A stretch of DNA of 64,000 bases from Pedobacter psychrophilus (GCF_001652725.1 NZ_LWHJ01000029.1:124001-188000), one strand, 5' to 3'. Counted from the first letter of the stretch, positions 36,124 to 46,154 are shown. Program-made: numbers and translations. The notes: a model not told the origin generated them from the sequence alone.

Positions 36124-37998
36124 ATGTCAGATATAATTAAACTTTTACCAGATGCCGTTGCAAATCAAATTGCAGCTGGCGAAGTGGTACAAAGACCTGC
36201 TTCTGCCGTTAAAGAATTGTTAGAGAACGCAATAGACGCAGGTGCAGATAAAATTCAGTTGATTATAAAAGACGCTGGAAAAGCATTGATACAAGTGATT
36301 GATAATGGTTGCGGAATGAGCGCAACTGATGCTAGGATGTGTTTTGAACGACATGCGACTTCGAAAATAAATAAAGCAGAAGATCTTTTTGCCATCAGAA
36401 CGATGGGTTTTAGAGGTGAGGCAATGGCTTCTATTGCTGCAATTGCCCAGGTAGAATTAAAGACTAAAAAATACGAGGATGAGTTAGGTACAAAATTAGA
36501 GATTGAAGCCTCAACGGTATTAAGTCAAGAGCCATGTTCTACCGCTTCTGGCACTTCTATTTGTGTAAAAAATCTTTTTTACAACATTCCCGCTCGTCGA
36601 AATTTTTTAAAAAGTAATCCTGTAGAAACCCGTCATATCATTGACGAATTTCAGCGTGTTTCTTTAGCGCATCCAGAGATTCATTTTACTTTTCACCATG
36701 ACGGGCAAGAGGTTTATCATTTGCCTACAGCACAATTAAAGCAACGTATTTTGCACTTGCTGGGTAATAATTATAATGAAAGATTAGTGCCTTTAGATGA
36801 GGAAACAAGTATTATCCAGGTAAAGGGTTTTATTGGTAAGCCCGCCTTCGCTAAAAAAACACGTGGCGATCAATTCTTTTTTGTGAACAACCGCTTTATA
36901 AAGGATGGCTATTTAAACCATGCAGTAATGATTGCTTATGAGCAGCTATTGCCCGAAGATTGCTTTCCATTATACGTTTTGTTTATTGAGATTGATCCTG
37001 CAAAAATTGATATTAATGTACACCCAACAAAAACGGAAATTAAATATCAGGATGAAAAAGCCATTTATGCCATTATACGTTCGGCGGTTAAACGGTCTTT
37101 AGGAAGATACAACATTACTCCTACCCTAGATTTTAATCAGGAAACTGCATTTGAAGCTATGATTAGTCATAAGCCTTTAGATGAGATCAATCCACCTTCA
37201 ATAAATTTCAATCCAAGTTTCAATCCTTTTTTTGAGGGAAAAACGGTTACTAAAGAAATACCTTATCTACGAAATGTTGGGGAGAAACAGCAAGGAATTC
37301 CACAAAATTGGGATACGCTTTATCAGATTGCTCATAAAAGAGAGCATGAACAAAGTGAGTTTGAGTTAAGTAGAGGAATTAGTATTTCTGTTGATGATGA
37401 TAAATTGGAAAATTTAGGTAGCCGGCAAGTTTTTCAACTCCATCAAAAATATATCATCACACAAATTAAACAGGGTTTGATGTTGGTAGATCAACAAGCT
37501 GCACATGAGCGAATTTTATATGAAAGGTTTTTAAAACAACTAGATCAAAATAAAGGCGCTAGTCAGCAAAGTTTATTTCCACAAACGGTTACTTTAAATA
37601 CAACTGACTTTGCTTTAGCAAACGAGTTGCTGCCATATTTTCAGGCATTGGGTTTTCAGATAAGAGAATTTGGTAAAAACACGTTGGTAATTGAAGGCGT
37701 ACCCGCAGATATTCCGGAAAACAATGATTTAGCTACCATGCTAGAAGAATTGATTGAAGGTTTTAAGAATAATCATACCGTTTTAAAACTGGATAAAAGG
37801 GATAATTTAGCCAGAACTTTAGCCAAAAATGCCGCTATTAAAGCTGGCACAACATTAGAGATAGACGAAATGAATAATCTGATAGATCAACTTTTTGCTT
37901 GTGAAATGCCTAATGCAGCTATAAACGGAAAGCAAATCATCACAAAAATTTCACTTTTAGAACTAGCCGAAAGGTTTAACAAAAACGGAACTTTTTAA
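36124..37998 (+). CDS. mutL: DNA mismatch repair protein MutL
   Basis: MutL couples mismatch recognition by MutS to strand removal. The 624-residue protein shows the GHKL ATPase motifs: ELLENAIDAGADKIQ near residue 31, VIDNGCGMS near 58, TSKI near 79 and MGFRGEAMASIAAI near 93. The FFVNNRFIKDGYL and DINVHPTKTEIKY blocks mark the transducer domain. The C-terminal dimerisation domain has VDQQAAHERILYE near 455. The usual His of the DQHA endonuclease motif is Gln here, and no CPHGRP-like motif is visible, so intrinsic nicking activity is uncertain. The first rhomboid gene starts 3 bp after the stop, suggesting one operon. Confidence 0.96.
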   Translation: MSDIIKLLPDAVANQIAAGEVVQRPASAVKELLENAIDAGADKIQLIIKDAGKALIQVIDNGCGMSATDARMCFERHATSKINKAEDLFAIRTMGFRGEAMASIAAIAQVELKTKKYEDELGTKLEIEASTVLSQEPCSTASGTSICVKNLFYNIPARRNFLKSNPVETRHIIDEFQRVSLAHPEIHFTFHHDGQEVYHLPTAQLKQRILHLLGNNYNERLVPLDEETSIIQVKGFIGKPAFAKKTRGDQFFFVNNRFIKDGYLNHAVMIAYEQLLPEDCFPLYVLFIEIDPAKIDINVHPTKTEIKYQDEKAIYAIIRSAVKRSLGRYNITPTLDFNQETAFEAMISHKPLDEINPPSINFNPSFNPFFEGKTVTKEIPYLRNVGEKQQGIPQNWDTLYQIAHKREHEQSEFELSRGISISVDDDKLENLGSRQVFQLHQKYIITQIKQGLMLVDQQAAHERILYERFLKQLDQNKGASQQSLFPQTVTLNTTDFALANELLPYFQALGFQIREFGKNTLVIEGVPADIPENNDLATMLEELIEGFKNNHTVLKLDKRDNLARTLAKNAAIKAGTTLEIDEMNNLIDQLFACEMPNAAINGKQIITKISLLELAERFNKNGTF

Positions 37999-38001
37999 GA
38001 A

Positions 38002-38823
38002 ATGAAAGAATTTAGACCTCTGGGTAATACACTTTTTCCTCCTGTTGTAAAAAACTTATTGATCATCAACGGTATTATGTTTTTTGCTACCTATGCTTTT
38101 CAAAGCAGAATAGATTTAACCGAGTATTTAGCGTTGTATTATTTTGGTTCTCCAAAATTTAAGATTTGGCAGTTGGTTACCCATCTTTTTATGCATGCCA
38201 ACTTAATGCATCTTTTTTCTAATATGTTTGCCCTGTGGATGTTTGGCGCAATCATAGAGAATTTTATGGGCTCTAAAAGGTTTTTACAATACTATCTTTT
38301 GACGGGAATTTTTGCCTCTGTATTGTTTATGGGTGTACAATATTTACAGATAAATCCGGTTAAGCAACATGCAGAAATTTATGAGGCGAACCCAAATTAT
38401 AAAGCCTTTGATGATTTTGTAACCAACGATGTTGATCAATATAACCAACCTCAATATAATGACATGTTGAGCTATTATCAAAAACATCAAGATGATCCAG
38501 AAGCTAAGAAAGAAACCGTAAAAGCAGTTAATTTTTATGCTGCCAGTAAAATGGATTCCGCAACTTTGGGTGCTTCCGGAGCCGTATTTGGGATTTTGTT
38601 GGCCTTTGGAATGCTTTTCCCGAATGTGCTGATTTATATTTATTTCTTTTTCCCAATGAAAGCCAAATACTTGGTAATATTGTATGGCGCATTTGAGTTA
38701 TATAACGGTGTAGCAAATAATCCTGGAGATAATGTTGCTCATTTTGCCCATTTGGGCGGTATGCTAATCGGGTTTATTTTATTAAAGATTTGGCATATAA
38801 AAAGACCGGGTCAGTTTGGTTAA
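38002..38823 (+). CDS. Rhomboid family intramembrane serine protease (first copy)
   Basis: Rhomboids cleave membrane helices within the lipid bilayer using a Ser-His dyad. The 273-residue protein has HLFMHANLMHLFSNMFALWMFG near residue 54 (the conserved His/Asn helix), the catalytic Ser in LGASGAVFGI near residue 191, and the catalytic His in AHFAHLGGM near residue 248. A hydrophilic insertion of about 70 residues (about 115-185) sits between helices. It starts 3 bp after mutL and is followed after 10 bp by a second rhomboid. Substrate unknown. Confidence 0.93.
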   Translation: MKEFRPLGNTLFPPVVKNLLIINGIMFFATYAFQSRIDLTEYLALYYFGSPKFKIWQLVTHLFMHANLMHLFSNMFALWMFGAIIENFMGSKRFLQYYLLTGIFASVLFMGVQYLQINPVKQHAEIYEANPNYKAFDDFVTNDVDQYNQPQYNDMLSYYQKHQDDPEAKKETVKAVNFYAASKMDSATLGASGAVFGILLAFGMLFPNVLIYIYFFFPMKAKYLVILYGAFELYNGVANNPGDNVAHFAHLGGMLIGFILLKIWHIKRPGQFG

Positions 38824-38833
38824 AATATTATAA

Positions 38834-39715
38834 ATGGGAATTTTTGATGAGATAAAAATGAAAATGCTGAACTCTGGAAGTAGGGTGATGCTTTTTATTG
38901 GAATAAATGTTATTATTTTTTTATTAACTGGAATCTTAACTTTATTTACGTTCCTTTTCAAATTACCAATCGATATTAATGCATTGGTAACAAATTATTT
39001 AGCTGTCCCAACCTATCTTCCAACATTACTATATCGTTTCTGGACACCTTTTACCTACATGTTTTTACATGCTGGTTTCTTCCATATCTTATTTAATATG
39101 TTGTGGCTGTTCTGGATGGGTAAAATTCTAGAAGAATTTTTAAATGCTAAAAAATTAACTTTTGTTTATATAGCTGGAGGATTAGCTGGTGCTGTTTTTT
39201 ACATTTTATGCTATAATATTTTTCCAGCTTTCGCCGAAGCTAAAATTGGCTCAGTAGCTGTAGGGGCATCTGCATCTGTAACGGCAATAATGGTAGCAAC
39301 TGCAACCTTGTTGCCTAATTATACAATAGGCTTAATGTTTATAGGTCCTGTAAAATTGAAATGGTTAGTTTTAGCTTTCATTTTGTTAGATTTAATTAAC
39401 GTTGCCGGACCAAATTCTGGAGGTTATATATCGCATTTAGGCGGAGGTATATTTGGGTTTTTCTTTATCCGAGCTTTACAGAGTGGTAATGATTGGAGTA
39501 AACCTTACGAGAATGTTTTTAAGCCTAAATTAAAGCTCAAAGTAGTTTCTAAAAATGATCATGTTAACTTCCGCCCAAAAAATGATATCCCAAATCAAGA
39601 AATGATTGATCAAATTTTGGATAAGATTTCTCAATCTGGCTATAACAATTTAACCAAAAGAGAAAAAGACATTTTATTTAATGCCAGTAAAAATCATGAA
39701 GAAAAAGAAAAATAG
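38834..39715 (+). CDS. Rhomboid family intramembrane serine protease (second copy)
   Basis: The 293-residue protein has the rhomboid helix with FTYMFLHAGFFHILFNMLWLFWMG near residue 73. The active-site loop reads AVGASASVTAI near residue 138, so the Ser of GxSG is present but the following Gly is replaced by Ala. The His helix is ISHLGGGIFGF near residue 199. A cytoplasmic C-terminal tail of about 75 residues (MIDQILDKISQSGYNNLTKREKDIL) matches the small helical domain common on Bacteroidota rhomboids. It overlaps the next gene slightly. Probably active, given the intact dyad, though the motif is not canonical. Confidence 0.9.
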   Translation: MGIFDEIKMKMLNSGSRVMLFIGINVIIFLLTGILTLFTFLFKLPIDINALVTNYLAVPTYLPTLLYRFWTPFTYMFLHAGFFHILFNMLWLFWMGKILEEFLNAKKLTFVYIAGGLAGAVFYILCYNIFPAFAEAKIGSVAVGASASVTAIMVATATLLPNYTIGLMFIGPVKLKWLVLAFILLDLINVAGPNSGGYISHLGGGIFGFFFIRALQSGNDWSKPYENVFKPKLKLKVVSKNDHVNFRPKNDIPNQEMIDQILDKISQSGYNNLTKREKDILFNASKNHEEKEK

Positions 39716-40811
39716 CTTGTTTCAGAAGGCACTTCTTTTTTTTAATTTTTTGGCAATTCTATGTCTTTTATTAAGCTATTTAGCGACCATAACAGATCCT
39801 GAAAAAATTTGGTATTTTACACTTTTTGGATTGGCTTATCCATTTATCCTGCTCACAAATATCCTATTCATTCTAATTTGGGCATTGGCAAAGCGATGGT
39901 ATTTTTTATATTCATTATTGTTTATTTTAATAGGATACCAGCCCTTAACCAGAACTTTTGGTTTTAGAACGTCATCATCAAATAATTTTAATGTTGATAG
40001 TAATACGATAAAATTAATGTCTTACAACGTACATTATTTTAAAAAGTTTGGTTTCGATTTAGATACTACAACTCGTTCTCAAGTACTTGCACTCATTAAA
40101 GAAGAACAACCAGATGTTATTGGTTTTGAAGAATTTTTTACCAGAAAAAAAGGTAAATACGATCTTAAAGATTCTCTACTAAAAATCTTAAATACCAAAC
40201 AATTTTATTACAGCAGGGCAGTAGATAACGATTATGAATCTACCGGGGTAGCAATTTTTAGTAAATATCCAATCATAAATACTGGTGATATCATTTTGGA
40301 TAGTTTAGATAGCGGAAACCAAAGCGTTTATGTAGATGTAAAAAAGGGAGATAAGATTTTTAGGATTTATGCCGTTCATTTAGCTTCAATTTCTTTTCAG
40401 CCAGAAGATTACAATTTCTTAAATGATGTAAAAACGGATATAAAATCTAGTAAAGATGTAGTATCCTCTAAAAGGATTGTCAAAAAACTCAAAACTGCTT
40501 TTATTAAAAGAAGTAATCAAGTAAAAATTCTTAAGCAAAATATGGCTACTTGTACAACTCCTTATATTGTAATGGGAGATTTTAACGATACGCCAGTTTC
40601 TTTTGCGCTTACACAAATGAAAAAAGATTTAAAAAATGCCTTTGAGGAAAAAGGGAGAGGTTTAGCCATAACCTATAATGGCGATTTTCCCAATTTTCAA
40701 ATTGATTATATATTAACAAGTCCTCAATTTAATATACATAGCTATAATATTATTAAAAAACCATTATCAGATCATTACCCAATTAGATCAAACGTGAGTT
40801 TGTCTAATTGA
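39696..40811 (+). CDS. Endonuclease/exonuclease/phosphatase (EEP) family membrane protein
   Basis: The 371-residue protein has two or three N-terminal membrane helices (about 10-90), followed by an EEP domain. Motifs are MSYNVHYF near residue 109, PDVIGFEEF near 138 (metal-binding Glu), YAVHLAS near 228, VMGDFNDTP near 290, and SDHYPI near 358 (catalytic His). These are Mg-dependent phosphodiesterases or phosphatases acting on DNA, lipids or nucleotides. The membrane helices suggest a periplasmic active site. The start at 39696 overlaps the rhomboid gene by 20 bp; 39681 is an alternative Met. The true substrate is unknown. Confidence 0.88.
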   Translation: MKKKKNSLFQKALLFFNFLAILCLLLSYLATITDPEKIWYFTLFGLAYPFILLTNILFILIWALAKRWYFLYSLLFILIGYQPLTRTFGFRTSSSNNFNVDSNTIKLMSYNVHYFKKFGFDLDTTTRSQVLALIKEEQPDVIGFEEFFTRKKGKYDLKDSLLKILNTKQFYYSRAVDNDYESTGVAIFSKYPIINTGDIILDSLDSGNQSVYVDVKKGDKIFRIYAVHLASISFQPEDYNFLNDVKTDIKSSKDVVSSKRIVKKLKTAFIKRSNQVKILKQNMATCTTPYIVMGDFNDTPVSFALTQMKKDLKNAFEEKGRGLAITYNGDFPNFQIDYILTSPQFNIHSYNIIKKPLSDHYPIRSNVSLSN

Positions 40812-40852
40812 GTTCCAATAAAAAAAAATCATCAAAATTTGTACTTTGCAAC

Positions 40853-42313
40853 ATGCAACATTCGCTATCCATATATAATACTTTAAGCAAAAAAAAAGAA
40901 GTTTTTAAAGCGTTAAACCCACCTTATGTAGGGATGTATGTTTGCGGCCCAACCGTATATAGTAATGCCCATTTAGGCAATGCCCGTACTTTTATTTCTT
41001 TCGATGTGATTTTTAGATACCTAACTTATTTAGGTTATAAAGTTAGATATGTTAGAAACATTACTGATGCTGGGCATTTAGAAGATGACGGCGACCAAGG
41101 CGAAGATAAGATTTCTAAAAAAGCAAAATTAGCAGCTTTAGAACCGATGGAAATTGTACAGAAATATAGTGTAGATTTTCATCAAATGATGCAATCTTTT
41201 AATGCTTTACCACCAAGTATAGAACCTACCGCAACCGGCCATATCATTGAGCAAATAGAGATGATTAAGGTAATCTCAAAAAGTGGCTATGCTTATGAGG
41301 TTGACGGCAGTATTTATTTTGATGTCGAAAAATATAATGAAACCCAAAATTATGGTGTTTTAAACGGAAGAAAATTAGAAGATTTAATTAACAACACTCG
41401 TGATTTGGGCGGGCAGCAACAGAAAAAAGGAAAGCTAGATTTTGCCCTTTGGATAAAAGCTAAGCCAGAACATTTAATGCAATGGCCATCACCATGGGGA
41501 AATGGATTTCCGGGATGGCATTTAGAATGTTCTGCCATGAGCAATAAATATTTGGGCGAACAATTTGATATTCATGGCGGAGGGATAGATTTAGTTCCTA
41601 CACATCATACCAATGAGATTGCCCAAAACATAGCATGCTGTGGAAAGCAACCTGCCAATTTTTGGATTCATACAAATATGCTAACGGTTAACGGGCAAAA
41701 AATGTCTAAATCTTTAGGGAATAGTTTTTTACCTCACGAGCTTTTTTCTGGTGAACATCCTTTGTTAAATAAAGGACATAGTCCTATGGTAATTCGCTTT
41801 TTTATGTTGCAAGCGCATTATAGAAGTACATTAGATTTTTCTAACGATGCTTTAGAAGCGAGCGAAAAAGGTTTTAAAAGATTGATGAGTGCTTTTGATT
41901 TATTGGATAAATTAAAAGAAAGCGCAACGTCAGAAGTTAACGTGGCAGAATTGGAAGCTAAATTTATAGCAGCCATGGATGATGATTTTAACACTTCGGT
42001 CTTAATTGCAGAGCTTTTTGAAGCTACAAAAATAATCAACTCTATTTATGATGGGAAAACCAAGATTGACCAAACCTCATTAGATGGGTTAAAAAACCTG
42101 ATGAATGTTTTCGTTTTAAATGTTTTAGGGGTAAAAAACGATTTGCAAGCTACAGATGACCTAGCGCCTGTTATGGATTTTATCCTTAAAATAAGAACCG
42201 AAGCAAAAGCCAATAAAGACTATGCAACTTCAGATAAAATCAGGATTGGTTTAAACGAAATAGGTTTTCAGGTTAAAGATGGAAAAGAAGGAAGTAGTTG
42301 GGTTAAGGAATAG
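40853..42313 (+). CDS. cysS: Cysteinyl-tRNA synthetase
   Basis: CysRS charges tRNA-Cys. The 486-residue protein (ATG at 40853) is of typical length. It has the zinc-binding VCGPTVY near residue 29, the class I HIGH signature as HLGNART near 38, LECSAMSNKYLG near 225, the zinc ligands in HHTNEIAQ near 250, and the KMSKS loop as KMSKSLGN near 281. The frame extends upstream to a TTG at 40808 that overlaps the EEP gene by 4 bp, but the family N-terminus (SLSIYNTLSKKKEVF) fits the ATG. The C-terminal helical domain is complete. Confidence 0.97.
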   Translation: MQHSLSIYNTLSKKKEVFKALNPPYVGMYVCGPTVYSNAHLGNARTFISFDVIFRYLTYLGYKVRYVRNITDAGHLEDDGDQGEDKISKKAKLAALEPMEIVQKYSVDFHQMMQSFNALPPSIEPTATGHIIEQIEMIKVISKSGYAYEVDGSIYFDVEKYNETQNYGVLNGRKLEDLINNTRDLGGQQQKKGKLDFALWIKAKPEHLMQWPSPWGNGFPGWHLECSAMSNKYLGEQFDIHGGGIDLVPTHHTNEIAQNIACCGKQPANFWIHTNMLTVNGQKMSKSLGNSFLPHELFSGEHPLLNKGHSPMVIRFFMLQAHYRSTLDFSNDALEASEKGFKRLMSAFDLLDKLKESATSEVNVAELEAKFIAAMDDDFNTSVLIAELFEATKIINSIYDGKTKIDQTSLDGLKNLMNVFVLNVLGVKNDLQATDDLAPVMDFILKIRTEAKANKDYATSDKIRIGLNEIGFQVKDGKEGSSWVKE

Positions 42314-42416
42314 GATGTTTTTATTTGTCTAAAAGCATTTTATATTGTTCTAAACTCGTTTGGCTTTTTCTTTTCACTAAACCCATTATTTAATCATCAT
42401 TAAAAAACATTATAGA

Positions 42417-42758
42417 ATGAGCGATAAAAACAACTGTCCAAAATGTAATTCGGAATTTACTTATGCAGATCAAAATAAAATGATTTGTTCACAATGTTTC
42501 CATGAATGGATTCCCACAGAAGAATTTGTAGATATTGAAACAATTGACAAAGTATTGGATGCTAATGGCAATGAATTAATGGATGGTGATTCTGTTATTA
42601 TTATAAAAGATCTTCCTGTAAAAGGGGCTCCCAAACCTTTAAAAGCAGGAACGAAAGTTAAAAACATACATTTAACCGATGGTGACCATAATATTTCTTG
42701 TAAGATTGATGGTTTTGGTGCGATGAATTTAAAATCAGAGTTTGTTAGAAAAGCTTAA
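42417..42758 (+). CDS. yjdM: PhnA/YjdM-family zinc-ribbon protein
   Basis: The 113-residue protein has an N-terminal zinc ribbon ([10 protein letters not shown] ... [10 protein letters not shown], residues 7-30) and a C-terminal PhnA domain ([25 protein letters not shown], then [11 protein letters not shown] and [21 protein letters not shown]). It was historically annotated as alkylphosphonate uptake PhnA, but that role is not supported and the function remains unclear. It is monocistronic. The 286-bp gap downstream contains the rpsL promoter. Confidence 0.92.
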   Translation: MSDKNNCPKCNSEFTYADQNKMICSQCFHEWIPTEEFVDIETIDKVLDANGNELMDGDSVIIIKDLPVKGAPKPLKAGTKVKNIHLTDGDHNISCKIDGFGAMNLKSEFVRKA

Positions 42759-42935
42759 TAAATTGTTTTGTTGTTATGAAGATTGATTGCGATAATAAAT
42801 GATCGCTCCTATTTATATTACTACCGGCAATAATTCCATTCTTCCTTTGTTTATTAATAATTATACCTTCTTCACTATTAAACATATTACTTTTCTAAAC
42901 TAATTTTACATCACAAAAAATATTCTCACAACCTC

Positions 42936-42966
42936 TTGAATATCAAAAAATAAAATCTTACTTTTG
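42936..42966 (+). promoter_or_regulatory. rpsL-rpsG promoter (TTG -33 and TACTTTTG -7)
   Basis: TTG at 42936-42938 and TACTTTTG at 42959-42966 are separated by 20 bp, a textbook Bacteroidota promoter. The leader is about 72 nt. A short AGGT/ACCT hairpin in it (about 42981-42996) could serve autogenous control, but this is speculative. Confidence 0.7.
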
Positions 42967-43044
42967 CAGTCCTTTTGCTTAGGTGTATTAAGACCTGTAG
43001 CAGAAGACTTAACAATTTAATAATTAAATATTTAAAAAAGCTTA

Positions 43045-43467
43045 ATGCCAACCATTCAACAATTAGTTAGGAAAGGTAGAGTAGCTCTGGAGGATAAGAG
43101 TAAATCCCCAGCGTTGGACAACTGTCCACAGCGAAGAGGTGTATGTACACGTGTATATACTACTACCCCTAAAAAACCAAACTCAGCAATGCGTAAAGTT
43201 GCTCGTGTACGTTTAACAAATGGAAAAGAGGTTAACGCCTATATTCCTGGAGAAGGACACAACTTACAAGAACACTCTATTGTTTTGGTACGTGGTGGAA
43301 GAGTAAAAGATTTACCTGGAGTACGTTACCACATTGTTCGTGGTGCATTAGATACTGCAGGAGTTGCAGGTAGAAATCAACGTCGTTCTAAATATGGTAC
43401 TAAAAAACCAAAACCAGGACAAGCAGCAGCTGCCCCAGCAAAAGGTGGAGCTAAGAAAAAGAAATAA
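43045..43467 (+). CDS. rpsL: 30S ribosomal protein S12
   Basis: S12 lies at the decoding centre and is the main site of streptomycin-resistance mutations. The 140-residue protein contains [32 protein letters not shown] and [17 protein letters not shown]. The Lys residues at the classical resistance positions (TPKKPN and GRVKDLPG) are present. The Ala/Lys-rich C-terminal tail ([14 protein letters not shown]) is longer than in enterobacteria but common in this phylum. It is the first gene of the str cluster, 19 bp before rpsG. Confidence 0.98.
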   Translation: MPTIQQLVRKGRVALEDKSKSPALDNCPQRRGVCTRVYTTTPKKPNSAMRKVARVRLTNGKEVNAYIPGEGHNLQEHSIVLVRGGRVKDLPGVRYHIVRGALDTAGVAGRNQRRSKYGTKKPKPGQAAAAPAKGGAKKKK

Positions 43468-43472
43468 TTAAA

Positions 43473-43477
43473 CGGAG
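43473..43477 (+). promoter_or_regulatory. Strong Shine-Dalgarno sequence before rpsG
   Basis: GGAGG sits 9 bp before the rpsG ATG. It is the only strong Shine-Dalgarno sequence I noticed in the window; other starts have A-rich leaders. The gap between rpsL and rpsG is only 19 bp. Confidence 0.6.
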
Positions 43478-43486
43478 GACAAGACA

Positions 43487-43954
43487 ATGAGAAAATCGAA
43501 ACCAAAAAAGAGAATCATCCTGCCTGACCCGAAGTTTAACGACGTAATGGTTACCAGGTTTGTAAATAATATGATGTTTGACGGTAAAAAATCTATCGCT
43601 TATGACATCTTTTACGGAGCTATTGAAATTGTAGAAACTAAAACTAGTGAAAACGGTTTAGAGCAATGGAAAAAAGCATTAGTTAATATCAGCCCAGCGG
43701 TAGAAGTAAAATCTAGACGTGTTGGTGGTGCTAACTTTCAAGTACCAATGGAAGTAAGACCTGAGCGTAAAATTGCTTTAGGTATGAAATGGTTAATTGG
43801 ATATAGCAGAAAGCGTGGCGAAAAAACCATGACAGAAAAATTAGCTGGTGAAATCATCTCTGCTGCTAAAGGCGAAGGCGCTGCAGTGAAGAAAAAAGAA
43901 GATACCCACAAAATGGCAGAGGCTAACAAAGCATTCTCTCATTTTAGATTCTAG
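43487..43954 (+). CDS. rpsG: 30S ribosomal protein S7
   Basis: S7 binds the 3' major domain of 16S rRNA and nucleates head assembly. The 155-residue protein has [17 protein letters not shown], a basic N-terminal arm, then [24 protein letters not shown] near residue 80 and [20 protein letters not shown]-like text at the end (here [15 protein letters not shown]). Length and motifs are typical. The start is supported by a GGAGG. In E. coli S7 represses its own operon; no equivalent structure was tested here. Confidence 0.98.
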   Translation: MRKSKPKKRIILPDPKFNDVMVTRFVNNMMFDGKKSIAYDIFYGAIEIVETKTSENGLEQWKKALVNISPAVEVKSRRVGGANFQVPMEVRPERKIALGMKWLIGYSRKRGEKTMTEKLAGEIISAAKGEGAAVKKKEDTHKMAEANKAFSHFRF

Positions 43955-44048
43955 AATTAAATGATAGAATGATAGAATTTTGAATGATTGAATAGCTCTA
44001 GAGATTATTCAATCATTTTTTCCTTCACTCATTCATTAACAAAAAAAT
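43955..44048 (+). repeat. Intergenic word repeat with terminator-like hairpin, rpsG-fusA
   Basis: AATGATTGAATA (43983-43994) pairs perfectly with TATTCAATCATT (44006-44017), and T residues follow. The neighbouring sequence repeats GATAGAAT and TCATTCATT words. It could attenuate transcription into fusA, and belongs to the repeat class seen elsewhere in the window. Confidence 0.6.
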
Positions 44049-46154
44049 ATGTCAAGAGATTTAAGATTTACAAGAAACATAGGAATTGCTGCCCATATTG
44101 ATGCTGGTAAAACAACAACAACAGAGCGTATTCTTTATTATGCTGGTGTGAGCCATAAAATTGGTGAGGTGCATGATGGTGCCGCAACAATGGATTGGAT
44201 GGCACAAGAGCAAGAACGTGGTATTACTATTACTTCTGCAGCTACAACTGTAACCTGGAAATATAGAAATCAAGATTACCATATTAACATTATTGACACT
44301 CCTGGTCACGTGGATTTTACCGTTGAGGTGAACCGTTCTTTACGTGTTTTGGATGGTTTGGTGTTTTTGTTTTCTGCGGTTGATGGTGTTGAGCCTCAAT
44401 CAGAAACTAACTGGCGTTTAGCGAATAATTACAACGTATCTCGTATTGGTTTTGTTAATAAAATGGACAGAGCTGGTGCAGATTTCTTAAAAGTTGTAAA
44501 GCAGGTTAAAGATATGTTAGGTTCTAATGCAGTGCCTTTACAAATTCCTATTGGATCTGAAGATTCATTTAAAGGAGTGGTTGATTTAATCAACTGGAGA
44601 GGTATCATTTGGAATGAAGACGATAAAGGAATGACTTTTACGGAAGTTCCAATTCCTGAAGATTTGATTGAAGAAGCAACAGAATGGAGAGAGAAATTAT
44701 TAGAATCAGTTGCTGATTATGATGAATCTTTGATGGAGAAATTTTTTGATGCTCCAGAATCTATTACAGAACGTGAAATACTAGACGCTTTACGTAAAGC
44801 AGTTTTAGATGCTTCTATTGTTCCGATGGTTTGTGGTTCATCATTCAAAAATAAAGGTGTTCAAACCATGCTGGATTACGTGATGGAATTATTGCCATCA
44901 CCAATGGATCAAGAAGCTATCAGAGGTACTCACCCTGATACTGGAGAAGAATTGTTGCGTAAACCAGATGAAAAGGGACCTTTTGCAGCTTTAGCATTTA
45001 AAATCGCAACAGATCCTTTCGTAGGTCGTTTATGTTTCATCAGAGTTTACTCTGGAAACTTAGAAGCAGGTTCTTATGTTTATAACGTACGTTCAGGAAA
45101 TAAAGAACGTATTTCTCGTATCTTCCAAATGCATGCTAACAAGCAAAACCCAATACCTAATGTAGGTGCTGGAGATATCGCTGCAGTAGTAGGATTTAAA
45201 GATATTAAAACTGGAGATACACTTTGTGAAGAAAAGAATCCAATTATTTTGGAATCTATGAACTTCCCAGATCCTGTTATCGGTTTAGCTATTGAGCCAA
45301 AAACTCAGGCTGATGTTGATAAATTGGGTATGGCTTTAAATAAATTAGCAGAAGAAGATCCAACTTTCAAAGTTCATACTGACGAAGATTCTGGTCAAAC
45401 CATTATCCAAGGTATGGGCGAGCTTCACTTAGATATTTTAATGGATCGTTTAAAACGTGAATTTAAAGTAGAGGTTAACCAAGGAGCGCCACAAGTTGCA
45501 TACAAAGAAGCTATTACTGGCGAAACACAACACCGTGAAGTTTACAAAAAACAATCTGGTGGTCGTGGTAAATTTGCTGATATACAGGTAATCATTTCTC
45601 CGGCAGACGAAGGTAAATTAGGATTAGAGTTTGTCAATGAGATTTCTGGTGGTTCTATTCCTCGTGAATTTATCCCATCTGTACAAAAAGGTTTCGAAAA
45701 CTCTCTATCAAACGGTGTTTTAGCTGGTTATCCTGTAACTGGTATGAAAGTTCGTTTAATTGATGGTTCTTTCCACGCTGTCGATTCAGATGCTTTATCA
45801 TTTGAATTAGCTGCAAGAATGGCTTTTAGAGAAGCTTTACCAAAATGTAAACCTGTTTTAATGGAGCCAATCATGAAGATTGAAGTTTTAACTCCAGAAG
45901 AAAACATGGGTGATGTAATGGGAGATTTAAACAGAAGAAGAGGTCAGTTACAAGGTATGGATACAAGAGCAGGCGCTCAGGTAATCAAAGCTTTGGTACC
46001 ACTTTCTGAAATGTTTGGATATGTAACCCAATTACGTACAATTACTTCAGGAAGAGCAACTTCAACAATGGAATTTGATCATTACGATCCAGCTCCAAAA
46101 GGAGTGCAAGAAGAAGTAATTGCTAAAGTAAAAGGCGCAAAAGCTAACGCATAA
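44049..46154 (+). CDS. fusA: Elongation factor G
   Basis: EF-G is the GTPase that drives translocation and ribosome recycling. The 701-residue protein has the P-loop [15 protein letters not shown] at residue 15, the switch II region DTPGHVDF near 87, [10 protein letters not shown] near 141, and the domain IV/V blocks [27 protein letters not shown] and [14 protein letters not shown]. The fusidic-acid region appears normal. There is no adjacent tuf gene. It is separated from rpsG by a hairpin-bearing repeat and from rpsJ by another. Confidence 0.98.
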   Translation: MSRDLRFTRNIGIAAHIDAGKTTTTERILYYAGVSHKIGEVHDGAATMDWMAQEQERGITITSAATTVTWKYRNQDYHINIIDTPGHVDFTVEVNRSLRVLDGLVFLFSAVDGVEPQSETNWRLANNYNVSRIGFVNKMDRAGADFLKVVKQVKDMLGSNAVPLQIPIGSEDSFKGVVDLINWRGIIWNEDDKGMTFTEVPIPEDLIEEATEWREKLLESVADYDESLMEKFFDAPESITEREILDALRKAVLDASIVPMVCGSSFKNKGVQTMLDYVMELLPSPMDQEAIRGTHPDTGEELLRKPDEKGPFAALAFKIATDPFVGRLCFIRVYSGNLEAGSYVYNVRSGNKERISRIFQMHANKQNPIPNVGAGDIAAVVGFKDIKTGDTLCEEKNPIILESMNFPDPVIGLAIEPKTQADVDKLGMALNKLAEEDPTFKVHTDEDSGQTIIQGMGELHLDILMDRLKREFKVEVNQGAPQVAYKEAITGETQHREVYKKQSGGRGKFADIQVIISPADEGKLGLEFVNEISGGSIPREFIPSVQKGFENSLSNGVLAGYPVTGMKVRLIDGSFHAVDSDALSFELAARMAFREALPKCKPVLMEPIMKIEVLTPEENMGDVMGDLNRRRGQLQGMDTRAGAQVIKALVPLSEMFGYVTQLRTITSGRATSTMEFDHYDPAPKGVQEEVIAKVKGAKANA

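Noticed and set aside
40808-40852. Upstream TTG start for cysS
   Set aside because: The extra 15 residues overlap the preceding gene and are not part of the synthetase family; the ATG at 40853 fits.
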